From the NCBI GenBank assembly GCA_900551245.1, contig URVC01000063.1, positions 1-25,828 of the forward strand: DNA of 25,828 nucleotides, in the 5' to 3' direction. The position numbers and the translations under genes were made by a program. The notes under the pieces were generated by a model. That model had not been told where the DNA came from. It saw nothing but the letters and a program-made list of their open reading frames with translations, and did no database searches. This DNA comes from an uncultured bacterium (GTDB lineage: Bacteria > Verrucomicrobiota > Lentisphaeria > Victivallales > Victivallaceae). Positions 8,801 to 16,797 of the stretch are shown piece after piece; position 1 is the stretch's first letter, and each line of letters begins with the position of its first letter.

Positions 8801-9567
8801 AATTCCGGTCGCTTTCTTGCAATTAACGTGATGGGGTGATAGGTGAGCGGGAGCATCCGGTTCCCGCTCCGGAAACGGGCGGAGTAATCCGCTTCAAAGG
8901 CGGCAAGTGTCGAACGGGTCCAGCGGCTCCTACCGCCGGAGGCAGTGACGCCGGTCGCTTTGAGATGGCGTAAAATCTCCCGCACCGTGGAAAATTCAAG
9001 AGTGATGAGCTCCTCGTGGCAGGCGAGGATGTCGAAGCCGGGCGCGAGAAGTTCATGCAGCCCGGAGAGCGCACGGTAGGAGAGGCCGCTGCCGGTGAGC
9101 GCGGCGATCTCCCGGAGGTTCTCCGGCCCGAATGTGGTGAAGGCGAGGATTCCCCCCGTCTCAAGCGCCGCGTGAAACCGGATGAGCAGAGCGGCGAAAT
9201 CCTCCACCCACTGGAACACCGCGTTGGCGATCACCAGCGAAAGCGCCTCCGGCAGAGGCATGGTTTCGATATCCGCGGCGCGGAACTCCGCCGCCCGGCG
9301 GCCGCGGTGGAAACGCTCCCACTCCGGCACCAGATCGATGAGGTAGAGTTTTTGGTATTCGAGACGGGATTCCACCAGGTCGGTCAGCATACCGGAACCG
9401 CATCCGGCTTCGAGAATCCGGTCGAACCGGCGTTCGCCGCCGGTGGCCAGCGCCAGCTGGTCGAGCAAAGTTTCCGCCATCTCGCGCTGGATTTCCGCCG
9501 CCTCGTGGTAGGTGGCGACACTGCGGGCGAAGCGGGTCTGCACCAGTTGTTTATCGATGTTCGCCAA
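8797..9567 (-). CDS. bioC: Malonyl-ACP O-methyltransferase
   Basis: BioC methylates malonyl-ACP so that the fatty acid synthase can elongate it to pimeloyl-ACP methyl ester. The 256-residue class I methyltransferase has the SAM-binding motif ILEAGCGSGM (51-60) and the BioC-type N-terminus VQTRFARSVATYHEAA. I used a TTG start at 9567 because GGAGGTGA lies six bases upstream, inside the end of bioG; no in-frame ATG is better placed. It overlaps bioG by 17 bases and bioD by four. Confidence 0.93.
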   Translation of the reverse strand: MANIDKQLVQTRFARSVATYHEAAEIQREMAETLLDQLALATGGERRFDRILEAGCGSGMLTDLVESRLEYQKLYLIDLVPEWERFHRGRRAAEFRAADIETMPLPEALSLVIANAVFQWVEDFAALLIRFHAALETGGILAFTTFGPENLREIAALTGSGLSYRALSGLHELLAPGFDILACHEELITLEFSTVREILRHLKATGVTASGGRSRWTRSTLAAFEADYSARFRSGNRMLPLTYHPITLIARKRPEL

Positions 9568-10219
9568 GATCGGTCACCTCCCGGAAACTGTGGAATTCGG
9601 CAAACGGATAATGCGGCAGGTCGAGCGAAAGAATTGGCGTCTGCACCGACTGCCAGAATGCCGTCTGGGCTTCGGGCGGAAAAATCCGGTCGCGCGTGCC
9701 GACGACCGCCAGACGGAAACAGTTGACCGGGAGCGCTCCCTGCGCGGCTTGTTCCAGCGCGAAGAGCTCCCGCTGCTGCTTCTCCGGCGAGCGACAGGGC
9801 AGGGGGAACGCTTCCTGTTCGGCGCGTCCGCCGGCGACCCGTTGAAAGAAACGGCTTCTCGCCCGCTCTTCCCCCCAGTGTTCCGCCGTGCCGCGGAAGA
9901 TCTCCGGCGCAATGCCGAATGCAGCATCCACCGGACGCAATGTGCCGTTGAACGCGGTGGCGCTGGCGAACTCGATCGCGTGCCCCGCCAGCAGTTTCGC
10001 CGCCGTGAATACGCCGAGCGACCAGGCGGCAAGGTGAATTTTACGATACCGGGAGAGCTCCGCGAAAAAGGCGGTGTCCGGCTCCGTGTAGTCCCAGAGC
10101 GCCAGCACATCGAGTCCGCCGCTTGCCAGATGGGCGACGGCGCGCTCGTCCATGCTCCAGCCATTGAAGAAGAGCAACAGTTCCGAGCTTTCGCCGCGAT
10201 ACAGAAACGATTGCTTCAC
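9551..10219 (-). CDS. bioG: Pimeloyl-ACP methyl ester esterase, BioG type (DUF452)
   Basis: BioG removes the methyl group from pimeloyl-ACP methyl ester, ending the BioC-dependent synthesis of the pimeloyl chain. It replaces E. coli BioH. The 222-residue alpha/beta hydrolase begins with LLLFFNGWSMD (14-24), the DUF452/BioG signature. AWSLGVF holds the likely nucleophile S67, and a His in LDLPHYPF near the C-terminus likely completes the triad. It starts with GTG at 10219, overlapping the bioF stop (GTGA), with GGGAGG just upstream. The position between bioF and bioC supports the assignment. Confidence 0.88.
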   Translation of the reverse strand: MKQSFLYRGESSELLLFFNGWSMDERAVAHLASGGLDVLALWDYTEPDTAFFAELSRYRKIHLAAWSLGVFTAAKLLAGHAIEFASATAFNGTLRPVDAAFGIAPEIFRGTAEHWGEERARSRFFQRVAGGRAEQEAFPLPCRSPEKQQRELFALEQAAQGALPVNCFRLAVVGTRDRIFPPEAQTAFWQSVQTPILSLDLPHYPFAEFHSFREVTDLGEHR

Positions 10220-11370
10220 AACGCCTCCCGGATCTGTTCGATGGCGGATTCCTCCAGTGCGGCCGAGAGCGAGAAACGCAGACGCGCGGTATGGGCCGGC
10301 ACGGTCGGCGGGCGGATTGCAAAGACCAGAATACCGTGGTTCCGGAACCGCTCGGCGGCGGCGACGGCATCGGCATCCTCCCCCACCCGGCAGGGGACAA
10401 TCTGGGAGTCGCCGGGCGTCGTGGCATCCCCGAAAAGTTCGCGCAGAAGCTGCCCCATCCGGCGCAGTTTCGCCCGTTTTGCATCCATTTCGGCGCAGTG
10501 TTCCAGCACGAAACGGCTCCAGTTGAGGATCACCGGCGGCAGGCCGGTCGTGAAGATGAAGGGACGCATGTGATTGACCAGAAACTGCTTCACCTCCGGC
10601 GCCATGATCGCGTAAGCGCCGGTCGAACCGAACGCCTTGCCGAAGGTGCCGATCAGGACATCTATCTCATCCGCGACGTCGAGTTCGGCGGCAAGACCGG
10701 TTCCTTGCGGGCCGCGGACGCCGACGGAATGCGCTTCATCCACCACCAGAATGCAGTCGTATTTCTTCTTGAGTTCCACCAGCCGGGCCAGATCGGCCGC
10801 GTCTCCATCCATGCTGAACACCGATTCCGTGACCAGAAAGACGCGGCGGAAGGCCGCGCGCCGGGCGGCGAGCTGTTTCTCCAGCTGCCCGAGATCCAGG
10901 TGCGGATAACGGCGGAACTCCGCATCGCAGAGCCGCATGCCGTCGATGATGCTCGCATGGTTGAGCTTGTCCGAAAGAATCAGATCCCCGCTGTGCGCCA
11001 GTGCCGGAAGAATGCCGATATTGGCGTGGTACCCGCTGTTGAACACCAGTGCGGCACGGTTGTTGTAAAGTTTGCTCAATGTCTCCTCGAGCCGGGTGTA
11101 GGCGGGCGTGTTCCCGGTCAGCAGGCGGCTGGAGGCACTGGACTGGGCGAGTTCCGGCGTGGAGCAGTCGGGATACTGCTCGTAGAAGCGCCGCCGCAGT
11201 TCCGCATCTCCGGCGATGCCCATGTAGTCGTTGCTGGAGAAATTGAGATAGATTTTCCCGTCGAGCATCGCGCGGGCGCCGGGGAGCGGAGTGATTTCCC
11301 GGAGGAAACGCACTCTTCCTGCTTCTGTGAGCGCCGCGGTGTCGGCGGCAAGTTCGTCAAGCCAGGTCAT
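10216..11370 (-). CDS. bioF: 8-amino-7-oxononanoate synthase
   Basis: BioF condenses pimeloyl-ACP (or -CoA) with L-alanine to give KAPA, with PLP. At 384 residues it has NFSSNDYMGI near residue 43, VFNSGYHANIG (109-119), VVDEAHSVGVRGPQG (209-223) and GTFGKAFGSTG with the PLP lysine K245. These are the motifs of the alpha-oxoamine synthase family; position within a full bio operon separates it from KBL. It follows bioB by 12 bases. Confidence 0.95.
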   Translation of the reverse strand: MTWLDELAADTAALTEAGRVRFLREITPLPGARAMLDGKIYLNFSSNDYMGIAGDAELRRRFYEQYPDCSTPELAQSSASSRLLTGNTPAYTRLEETLSKLYNNRAALVFNSGYHANIGILPALAHSGDLILSDKLNHASIIDGMRLCDAEFRRYPHLDLGQLEKQLAARRAAFRRVFLVTESVFSMDGDAADLARLVELKKKYDCILVVDEAHSVGVRGPQGTGLAAELDVADEIDVLIGTFGKAFGSTGAYAIMAPEVKQFLVNHMRPFIFTTGLPPVILNWSRFVLEHCAEMDAKRAKLRRMGQLLRELFGDATTPGDSQIVPCRVGEDADAVAAAERFRNHGILVFAIRPPTVPAHTARLRFSLSAALEESAIEQIREAL

Positions 11371-11382
11371 CGTTGCCGCCTT

Positions 11383-12363
11383 TCAGAAGATTTCGAGTTC
11401 ACCGATGAACTTGAGATCGTCTTCCGGACTGCGCCCCCGGGTGGTGAGGTACCCGCCGGTAATCATGCCGTTGAGACCGGAGAGCATCAGCAGCCCCTGA
11501 AAATCCTTCATCACCGTCTCGCGCCCGGCGGCGAATTTGAGTTCCATCGCCGGATTGATCAACCGGAAGATGGAGAAACACTTGGAGACCTCCGCCGGCT
11601 TCATGACCGGCCGCCCTTCCAGCGGGGTTCCGGCGATCGGCAGCAGGACGTTCAGCGGCGCGCCTTCCACCTTGAGGTCGCGGACGGCGATGGCCATATC
11701 CACCCGGTCCTCCCAGGTTTCGCCGAGCCCGAAGATTCCGCCGCAGCAGATGGTGACTCCGAACTCCTGCAGATAGCGGATCGTCTGGATCTTCTCTTCG
11801 ATGGTGTGGGTGTCGGCGATCAATTCGGCATAGCGTGCCGGATTGGTCTGGAGATTCATATTGTAGCGCCACGTGTGATGCTCGGCAAGAAGCCGGGCGG
11901 TCTCGCGGCTGAGAATGCCGATCGAAACGCAGAGTTTCAACCCGGGACAGGCTTCGTGCACCGCGTCGAGCGTTTCGAGAATGCGTTCAAATTCCGGAGT
12001 GACGCTCCGGTAACCGTAGCCGCTGGTGACGTAACCGAAGGAGTTGGCGCTGTGCGCGGCGGCCCGCTTCGCCGCTTCGATCACCTTTTCTTTCGGCAGC
12101 AGCGGGTAGGTTTCAATGCCGGTGTGGTGGTGGGCGGACTGGGCACAGAAACGGCAGTTCTGCGGGCAGACGCCCGATTTTGCATTGAGGATGGAGCAGG
12201 GGATGATCGCGGGGGAGAACTTCTCCCGCACCTTATTGGCCAGCGAGGCGAGATCGAGGATGTCGGCCCCCTCGATCGAGCGGGCCAGTTCGAGCGCTTC
12301 CATACGGGAAAGTTCAGCGCCGTCAAGCACCTTAGCCGCATTGACGATCAGCGGATTGAGCAT
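11383..12363 (-). CDS. bioB: Biotin synthase
   Basis: BioB inserts sulfur into dethiobiotin to form biotin and is a radical SAM enzyme with a second, sacrificial 2Fe-2S cluster. The radical SAM cysteines are C66, C70 and C73 in GVCPQNCRFCAQS, and YNMNLQT, CCGGIFGLGE and the C-terminal region match the family. I chose the ATG at 12363 (326 residues), with GGAG eight bases upstream; ten further codons up to 12393 lack a ribosome site. First gene of the leftward bio operon, so a promoter must lie in 12364-12500. Confidence 0.96.
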   Translation of the reverse strand: MLNPLIVNAAKVLDGAELSRMEALELARSIEGADILDLASLANKVREKFSPAIIPCSILNAKSGVCPQNCRFCAQSAHHHTGIETYPLLPKEKVIEAAKRAAAHSANSFGYVTSGYGYRSVTPEFERILETLDAVHEACPGLKLCVSIGILSRETARLLAEHHTWRYNMNLQTNPARYAELIADTHTIEEKIQTIRYLQEFGVTICCGGIFGLGETWEDRVDMAIAVRDLKVEGAPLNVLLPIAGTPLEGRPVMKPAEVSKCFSIFRLINPAMELKFAAGRETVMKDFQGLLMLSGLNGMITGGYLTTRGRSPEDDLKFIGELEIF

Positions 12364-12404
12364 GGTATTTCTCCAAAATTCAAAGTTCAGCAATTTTCTT
12401 TCTT

Positions 12405-12412
12405 ATAATATA
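12405..12412 (-). promoter_or_regulatory. Possible -10 region of the biotin operon
   Basis: On the minus strand the run TATATTAT about 42 bases before the bioB start is the only good -10 candidate. No -35 with proper spacing is convincing. I looked for a BirA-type operator (TTGTAAAC arms) and found none, so the mode of biotin control is not visible. Confidence 0.3.
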
Positions 12413-12444
12413 GCACCGGAACCGGCAAAAATCGAATTTCGAGC

Positions 12445-12472
12445 TTGCATTTTCCTGCCCGCGCGATATCTT
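12445..12472 (+). promoter_or_regulatory. Putative promoter of the Gfo/Idh oxidoreductase gene
   Basis: TTGCAT (12445-12450), 16 bases and TATCTT (12467-12472) lie about 50 bases before the start codon. The predicted start of transcription (about 12479) is just ahead of the operator candidate at 12487. Confidence 0.4.
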
Positions 12473-12486
12473 ATGAATGTTTCTCG

Positions 12487-12499
12487 TGAAAACGTTTCA
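12487..12499 (+). promoter_or_regulatory. LacI-family-like operator candidate
   Basis: TGAAAACGTTTCA is an inverted repeat with a central CG, the form recognised by many LacI/GalR-family regulators. It sits just after the predicted transcription start and directly before the AAAGGAGG region, where a bound repressor would block expression. No LacI-type gene is in the window. Confidence 0.4.
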
Positions 12500-12521
12500 T
12501 AAAGGAGGCGATGAAGGTACG

Positions 12522-13682
12522 ATGGACAAAGTGAGATTTGGAATTATCGGCTTGGGCAACATGGGCGGGTTGCACCTCACCTGGATCAATGAGATCCCGG
12601 AAGTGGAGCTGACTGCGGTCTGCGATATCGATGCGGAGAAGGCCGACCGCAAGGCGAAGGAGTACAACGTCCGCTCCTTCCACAGCGCGGATGAGCTTTT
12701 CGCTTCCGGCTGTGTGGATGCGGTGCTCATTGCGGTGCCCCATTACTCGCACACCCCGCTCGCCATTGAAGCGTTCAAACATGGACTGCACGTGCTCTGC
12801 GAAAAGCCGATCGCGGTGACCAAGAGCGACGCGCAGAAGATGATCGACGAACATGCGAAACACCCGGAACTGCGGTTCGGGCTGATGTTCCAGCAGCGGA
12901 CGCATGCGGCACACAAGAAAATCAAGAAGCTGATCGACAGCGGTGAATTCGGCCGGATCCAGCGGGTCAACTGGATCATCACCGACTGGTTCCGTTCGCA
13001 GAGCTATTACGACAGCGGTTCCTGGCGCGCCACCTGGGCAGGGGAGGGCGGCGGCGTGCTGCTCAACCAGTGCCCCCACAACCTCGACCTCTTCCAGTGG
13101 TTCTTCGGGTTGCCGGTGATGGTTCGCAGCTATGTTTCGATCGGCAAATATCACGACATCGAAGTGGAGGACGACGTCAACACCTTCTGCCGGTTCGCCG
13201 ACGGTTCGACCGGAAATTTCATCACCTCGACCGGGGAATATCCAGGCACCAACCGCCTGGAAATCATGGGAACCCGCGGCCGGATGGTCTTCGAGAACAA
13301 CGTAATCCGCTTCCGTCGCACCGAAGAGGATGTGAACGACTTCTGCCGCAGCACGCCGGAATCGTTCCCGTCGATGACCACCTGGGACATCGAAGTGCCG
13401 TACCAGGTGCAGAAGGATCACAAGGCCCACAAAGAGGTGATCCGCGACTTCGCCCGCGCGGTGCTCGACCCCAAGGCGAAGATGGTCGCCGAAGGAGAAG
13501 AGGGGATCCGTTCGGTCGAATTCGGCAATGCGATGCTCTACTCCGGACTCAAGGATGTCGAGGTGCCGATTCCGATGGATACGGCCAAGTACGACGAGAT
13601 GCTGCAGGAGTTGATCAAGAACTCCCGTTACGTCAAAAAAGAGGCGAAGGCCGCCAAGGTCGATATGGGGAATTCTTTCTAA
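12522..13682 (+). CDS. Gfo/Idh/MocA family NAD(P)-dependent oxidoreductase
   Basis: This 386-residue protein belongs to the family that oxidises or reduces sugars, inositols and their derivatives. The Rossmann NAD site GIIGLGNMG is at 7-15, and the family Glu-Lys-Pro motif is in CEKPIAVT (93-100). The region GEGGGVLLNQCPHNLDL holds the conserved substrate-binding stretch with the His of the catalytic loop. GGAGG lies 13 bases before the ATG at 12522, with a nearer AAGG at four bases; the upstream in-frame extension lacks a start. It is monocistronic and converges on the transporter gene. The substrate is unknown; the LacI-like site suggests sugar control. Confidence 0.88.
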   Translation: MDKVRFGIIGLGNMGGLHLTWINEIPEVELTAVCDIDAEKADRKAKEYNVRSFHSADELFASGCVDAVLIAVPHYSHTPLAIEAFKHGLHVLCEKPIAVTKSDAQKMIDEHAKHPELRFGLMFQQRTHAAHKKIKKLIDSGEFGRIQRVNWIITDWFRSQSYYDSGSWRATWAGEGGGVLLNQCPHNLDLFQWFFGLPVMVRSYVSIGKYHDIEVEDDVNTFCRFADGSTGNFITSTGEYPGTNRLEIMGTRGRMVFENNVIRFRRTEEDVNDFCRSTPESFPSMTTWDIEVPYQVQKDHKAHKEVIRDFARAVLDPKAKMVAEGEEGIRSVEFGNAMLYSGLKDVEVPIPMDTAKYDEMLQELIKNSRYVKKEAKAAKVDMGNSF

Positions 13683-13692
13683 GATTCCCTTT

Positions 13693-13717
13693 TTCCGGGC
13701 GGCAACGCCGCCCGGAA
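13693..13717. terminator. Hairpin between convergent genes
   Basis: An 11-base perfect stem (TTCCGGGCGGC, loop AAC, GCCGCCCGGAA) lies between the convergent oxidoreductase and transporter genes. It is strong enough to stop transcription from either side, but the T-run lies on the upstream side of the plus strand, so it is not a textbook intrinsic terminator. Confidence 0.5.
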
Positions 13718-13725
13718 TTCCGGCT

Positions 13726-14619
13726 TCAGGCGAGGGCGAGAAGGATGACCCCGAGCAGAATGAGGCCGAGCGCAATTACTTTGCCGCGGATGTTGGTGTC
13801 ATGAAAGTACCAGCTGCCCGCGGCAAAGGTGACGATGCAACTGCACCGGCGAACCAGTGAAATGATTGAAATCTGGGTGTCGGGCAGGCTGACCGTATAA
13901 AAATAGAGCCAGTCGGCGACGATCAGCAGGATGCCGGTAAGCGGAATGCTCCAGCGCCACTGAAACTTCCGTTGCACTTTCTTCCTCAGCAGCAGCAGGC
14001 AGAGCAGATATGCCACGCCGAGCAGCACGGCAATGTCGATCGAAAACCAGAGCTGCACAGTGTTGCGGGGAATCCGGAGCACTCCCAGCAGATATTTATC
14101 GTAAAGCGATGACGCCGCCCCGAGCAGAGTTCCAGCCATGATGAGATGGATGCTCGGGTGACGGAGAGAGAATCCTTCCAGCTTGCCCAGCACGGAAAAT
14201 CCGTAGTACCCGGCGAAAATCGACACCATCGCCACGCCCTGCCACGGTGTGGGAATCTCATGAAACAGCACCAGACTGCCGAGAAAGGTCCAGAGCGGAG
14301 CGGAGGCGCGCACCGGAGCGGCGATGGAGATCGGCAAATCCCGCATCGCATAGTAGACGCAGGTCCAGCTGGAGCCGACGAGGAGAGCTTTCGCGGCGAT
14401 CAGCCACCAGTCACGATGGGAGCAGGCGGCGAATTCTGCGAAATGACCGCTCGCCAGAGAGGCAGTCACAAAGAGTGTCGTACCGGTGAGCGTGGCGAAA
14501 AAGAGCACCGGCATGACGGTGTTCTCCCGGACGGCGTGCTTCTTGCACAAATCGTAAAAACCGAGTGCGAGGGCCGAACCGAGGATCGGCACCATCCACC
14601 CGGCGTCGGCGGATACCAT
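13726..14619 (-). CDS. DMT superfamily (EamA-like) membrane transporter
   Basis: This 297-residue inner-membrane protein has about ten hydrophobic segments in two repeats, the plan of EamA/drug-metabolite transporters. The first repeat ends around LPISIAAPVRASAPLWTFLG and the second around DTQISIISLVRRCSCIVTF, which are the matching helix pairs of the two EamA units. The substrate cannot be read. I used the ATG at 14619 with AGAGGA close upstream instead of a longer frame to 14739, whose extra 40 residues are hydrophilic and unlike the family. It faces the serC terminator upstream and is probably transcribed alone. Confidence 0.82.
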   Translation of the reverse strand: MVSADAGWMVPILGSALALGFYDLCKKHAVRENTVMPVLFFATLTGTTLFVTASLASGHFAEFAACSHRDWWLIAAKALLVGSSWTCVYYAMRDLPISIAAPVRASAPLWTFLGSLVLFHEIPTPWQGVAMVSIFAGYYGFSVLGKLEGFSLRHPSIHLIMAGTLLGAASSLYDKYLLGVLRIPRNTVQLWFSIDIAVLLGVAYLLCLLLLRKKVQRKFQWRWSIPLTGILLIVADWLYFYTVSLPDTQISIISLVRRCSCIVTFAAGSWYFHDTNIRGKVIALGLILLGVILLALA

Positions 14620-14704
14620 GATCTTCCTCTGTCTGAATACAATACCGTGTTTCAAATTCGGGAAGGGGGGCCCCTCCCGGGACTGTGTGTAAAACGTCTT
14701 TAAA

Positions 14705-14736
14705 ACAAAACCACCGGAAGATCCCGGTGGTTTTGT
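14705..14736. terminator. Intrinsic terminator of serC (bidirectional form)
   Basis: A perfect 13-base stem (ACAAAACCACCGG against CCGGTGGTTTTGT) with a 6-base loop lies 22 bases after the serC stop. Read leftward it ends in TTTTGTTTTAAA, a good T-tract. Confidence 0.85.
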
Positions 14737-14757
14737 CAAACGGCGTACTGCCGATGA

Positions 14758-15840
14758 TTACTTGTTGGCCAGTTCGAACTTCTTCATGAACTCGACCAGC
14801 GCCTGCACACCTTCCATCGGCATGGCGTTGTAGATGCTGGCGCGGCAGCCGCCGACCAGACGGTGCCCCTTGAGGTCGGTCAGGCCGTTCTCGCGGGCCT
14901 CCTGGACGAACTTGGCGTCCAGCTCATCCGACGGAGTGCGGAAGACCACGTTCATCCGCGAACGATCCTTGACCGCGACCGGGCTGCGGAAGAACTCCGA
15001 CTCATCGAGGAACTTGTAGAGGCAGGCGGCCTTTTCGTTGTTGATCTTTTCGATCGCCGCAACACCGCCCTTTTCCTTGAGCCAGTCGGTCACCAGCGCG
15101 AGCATGTAGATGCCGAAGGTCGGCGGGGTGTTGAACATCGAACCGTTCTCAATATAGGTGCTGTAGCGAAGCATCGTCGGGACAATCGCCTCATTGGTGC
15201 GGGCGGCCAGATCCTTGCGGATCACCACCAGCGCGACACCGCTGGGACCGAGGTTCTTCTGCGCACCGGCATAGATCAGGCCGAAGTCATTGACGTCAAA
15301 CACGCGGGACATGATGTCGCTGGACATATCCGCAATCAGCGGCACGCCGGCCGTCGGCTTCGGCAGCACATGGTACTGGGTGCCGGCGACGGTGTTGTTG
15401 CTGGTGATGTGCAAATAGGCGGCGTCGGCCGTGCGTTTCCACTCCGACTCCTCCGGAATGTGATCGTATTTGGTTTCGCGGCTGGAGGCGACGATGTTGA
15501 CGTTGCCGTAGAGTTTCGCCTCTTTGGAGGCCTTGTTGCTCCAGACGCCGGTGTCGACATAATCGGCGGTGCCGCCGTTGAGCAGGTTCATCGCGAGCAT
15601 GGCAAACTGCATGCTCGCACCGCCCTGGATGAAGAGCACCGCATAGTCGTCGGAGATGTTGAGCAGTTCCCGGACATTCGCTTCCGCGCGGTCGATCACC
15701 GGTTTGAAAAGCTTGCCGCGGTGGGAGAGCTCCATGATGCCGCTGCCGCTATTCTGATAATTGGTGAATTCCGCCTGCGCACGCTGCATGACTTCCTTCG
15801 GCAGCATGGCCGGCCCGGCTGCAAAATTATAAATTGCCAT
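14758..15840 (-). CDS. serC: Phosphoserine aminotransferase
   Basis: SerC converts 3-phosphohydroxypyruvate and glutamate to phosphoserine, and can act in PLP synthesis. At 360 residues it has the N-terminal NFAAGPAMLP (5-14), FIQGGASMQFAM (70-81), the PLP lysine K195 in YAGAQKNLGPSG, and the C-terminal GGCRASIYNAMP with the phosphate-binding Arg. A good Shine-Dalgarno (AGAGG) precedes the ATG, and a clear promoter and terminator flank it, so it is a single-gene unit. No serA or serB is adjacent. Confidence 0.96.
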   Translation of the reverse strand: MAIYNFAAGPAMLPKEVMQRAQAEFTNYQNSGSGIMELSHRGKLFKPVIDRAEANVRELLNISDDYAVLFIQGGASMQFAMLAMNLLNGGTADYVDTGVWSNKASKEAKLYGNVNIVASSRETKYDHIPEESEWKRTADAAYLHITSNNTVAGTQYHVLPKPTAGVPLIADMSSDIMSRVFDVNDFGLIYAGAQKNLGPSGVALVVIRKDLAARTNEAIVPTMLRYSTYIENGSMFNTPPTFGIYMLALVTDWLKEKGGVAAIEKINNEKAACLYKFLDESEFFRSPVAVKDRSRMNVVFRTPSDELDAKFVQEARENGLTDLKGHRLVGGCRASIYNAMPMEGVQALVEFMKKFELANK

Positions 15841-15887
15841 GATGGACCTCTCTTGTTGAATGGATTGTCGTTCAGTGAGAATTCATA

Positions 15888-15916
15888 AATATACTGCTAA
15901 ATACCGTATTTTGCAA
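15888..15916 (-). promoter_or_regulatory. Promoter of serC
   Basis: On the minus strand TTGCAA (15911-15916), 17 bases and TATATT (15888-15893) form a near-consensus sigma-70 promoter, about 48 bases before the start codon. Confidence 0.6.
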
Positions 15917-15957
15917 ATAAAATGGCAGGGAAAGCGGCAAGATCCCGGGAACATGAA

Positions 15958-16722
15958 TCATTTTTTTGAAGCCATGAGCGCATTGCGCCGGAACTCACCC
16001 GGCGTAATGCCGTACACCGCCCGGAATTTCCGGGAGAAGTAATTGGTGTTCTCGAAGCCGCACAGCCGGGCGATTTCCGAAATGTTCCAGTAGGGATTGC
16101 GCAGATGCCCGGCGGCATGTTTCAGCCGCAGGGCAAGCAGATACTGGATCGGCGTCCGGCCGCATTGCTCCTTGAAGAGCTGGTTGAGACGGCTTGCCCC
16201 GATTCCTGCGTGCCGGGCAAGCTGATCGACCGTGAGCGCCGAGGCATACTCCCGCTCGATCAACTCCATGGCGCGCCGCAAAGCGGGATGTCGCCCCCCG
16301 CACTCTTCTCCTCCGGAGGTCAGTTCCCTCAACCGGAGCCAGAGCGCTTCCGTCGCAGCGGAGGCGGCGCTCCCGCCTCTTGCCGAGCCGAAGCAGCAGA
16401 GCGCCCGGAAGAGCTCCCGCGTCGCCGGATCTCCGCCGGTGTGAACCAGACGCAGCGATATGTCGAACTCCGGCGAGCGGATCGACGCAATCACATAATT
16501 GGTCTCGCATACACCGAAGTTGAACTGACTGTGCTCCAGCTGCGGCGGCTGAATGTAAACATCTCCGGCCGAAGCGTCAAGCGTGATTCCGCCGGGGAAA
16601 CGACAGCGGCAGGAGCCCTCTGTCACCATGACCAGTTCCACTCCATCGTGGGAGTGCCTGGGCACGGTGCGACTGCCCCGGAATCGGGCCGCACTGATAA
16701 AATGTATTCCGGAATCGGACAT
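15958..16722 (-). CDS. AraC family transcriptional regulator
   Basis: The protein (254 residues from ATG at 16722; a longer frame reaches 16752) has an N-terminal cupin with PRHSHDGVELVMV (His-rich AraC sensing fold) and a C-terminal double helix-turn-helix around LTVDQLARHAGIGASRLNQLF and ISEIARLCGFENTNYFSRKF, ending GITPGEFRR. It lies 75 bases after the dehydrogenase gene in the same direction and may be co-transcribed with it. Several Cys residues sit in the middle segment. Its ligand and targets are unknown; the upstream dehydrogenase and antiporter are the nearest candidates. Confidence 0.88.
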   Translation of the reverse strand: MSDSGIHFISAARFRGSRTVPRHSHDGVELVMVTEGSCRCRFPGGITLDASAGDVYIQPPQLEHSQFNFGVCETNYVIASIRSPEFDISLRLVHTGGDPATRELFRALCCFGSARGGSAASAATEALWLRLRELTSGGEECGGRHPALRRAMELIEREYASALTVDQLARHAGIGASRLNQLFKEQCGRTPIQYLLALRLKHAAGHLRNPYWNISEIARLCGFENTNYFSRKFRAVYGITPGEFRRNALMASKK

Positions 16723-16797
16723 CGTTTCGTTTTCACCGCAGCCGGGATGCATATCGCACCGCCCACCAGAAAGATGAGGCGGGCGGCACGACGGAAC

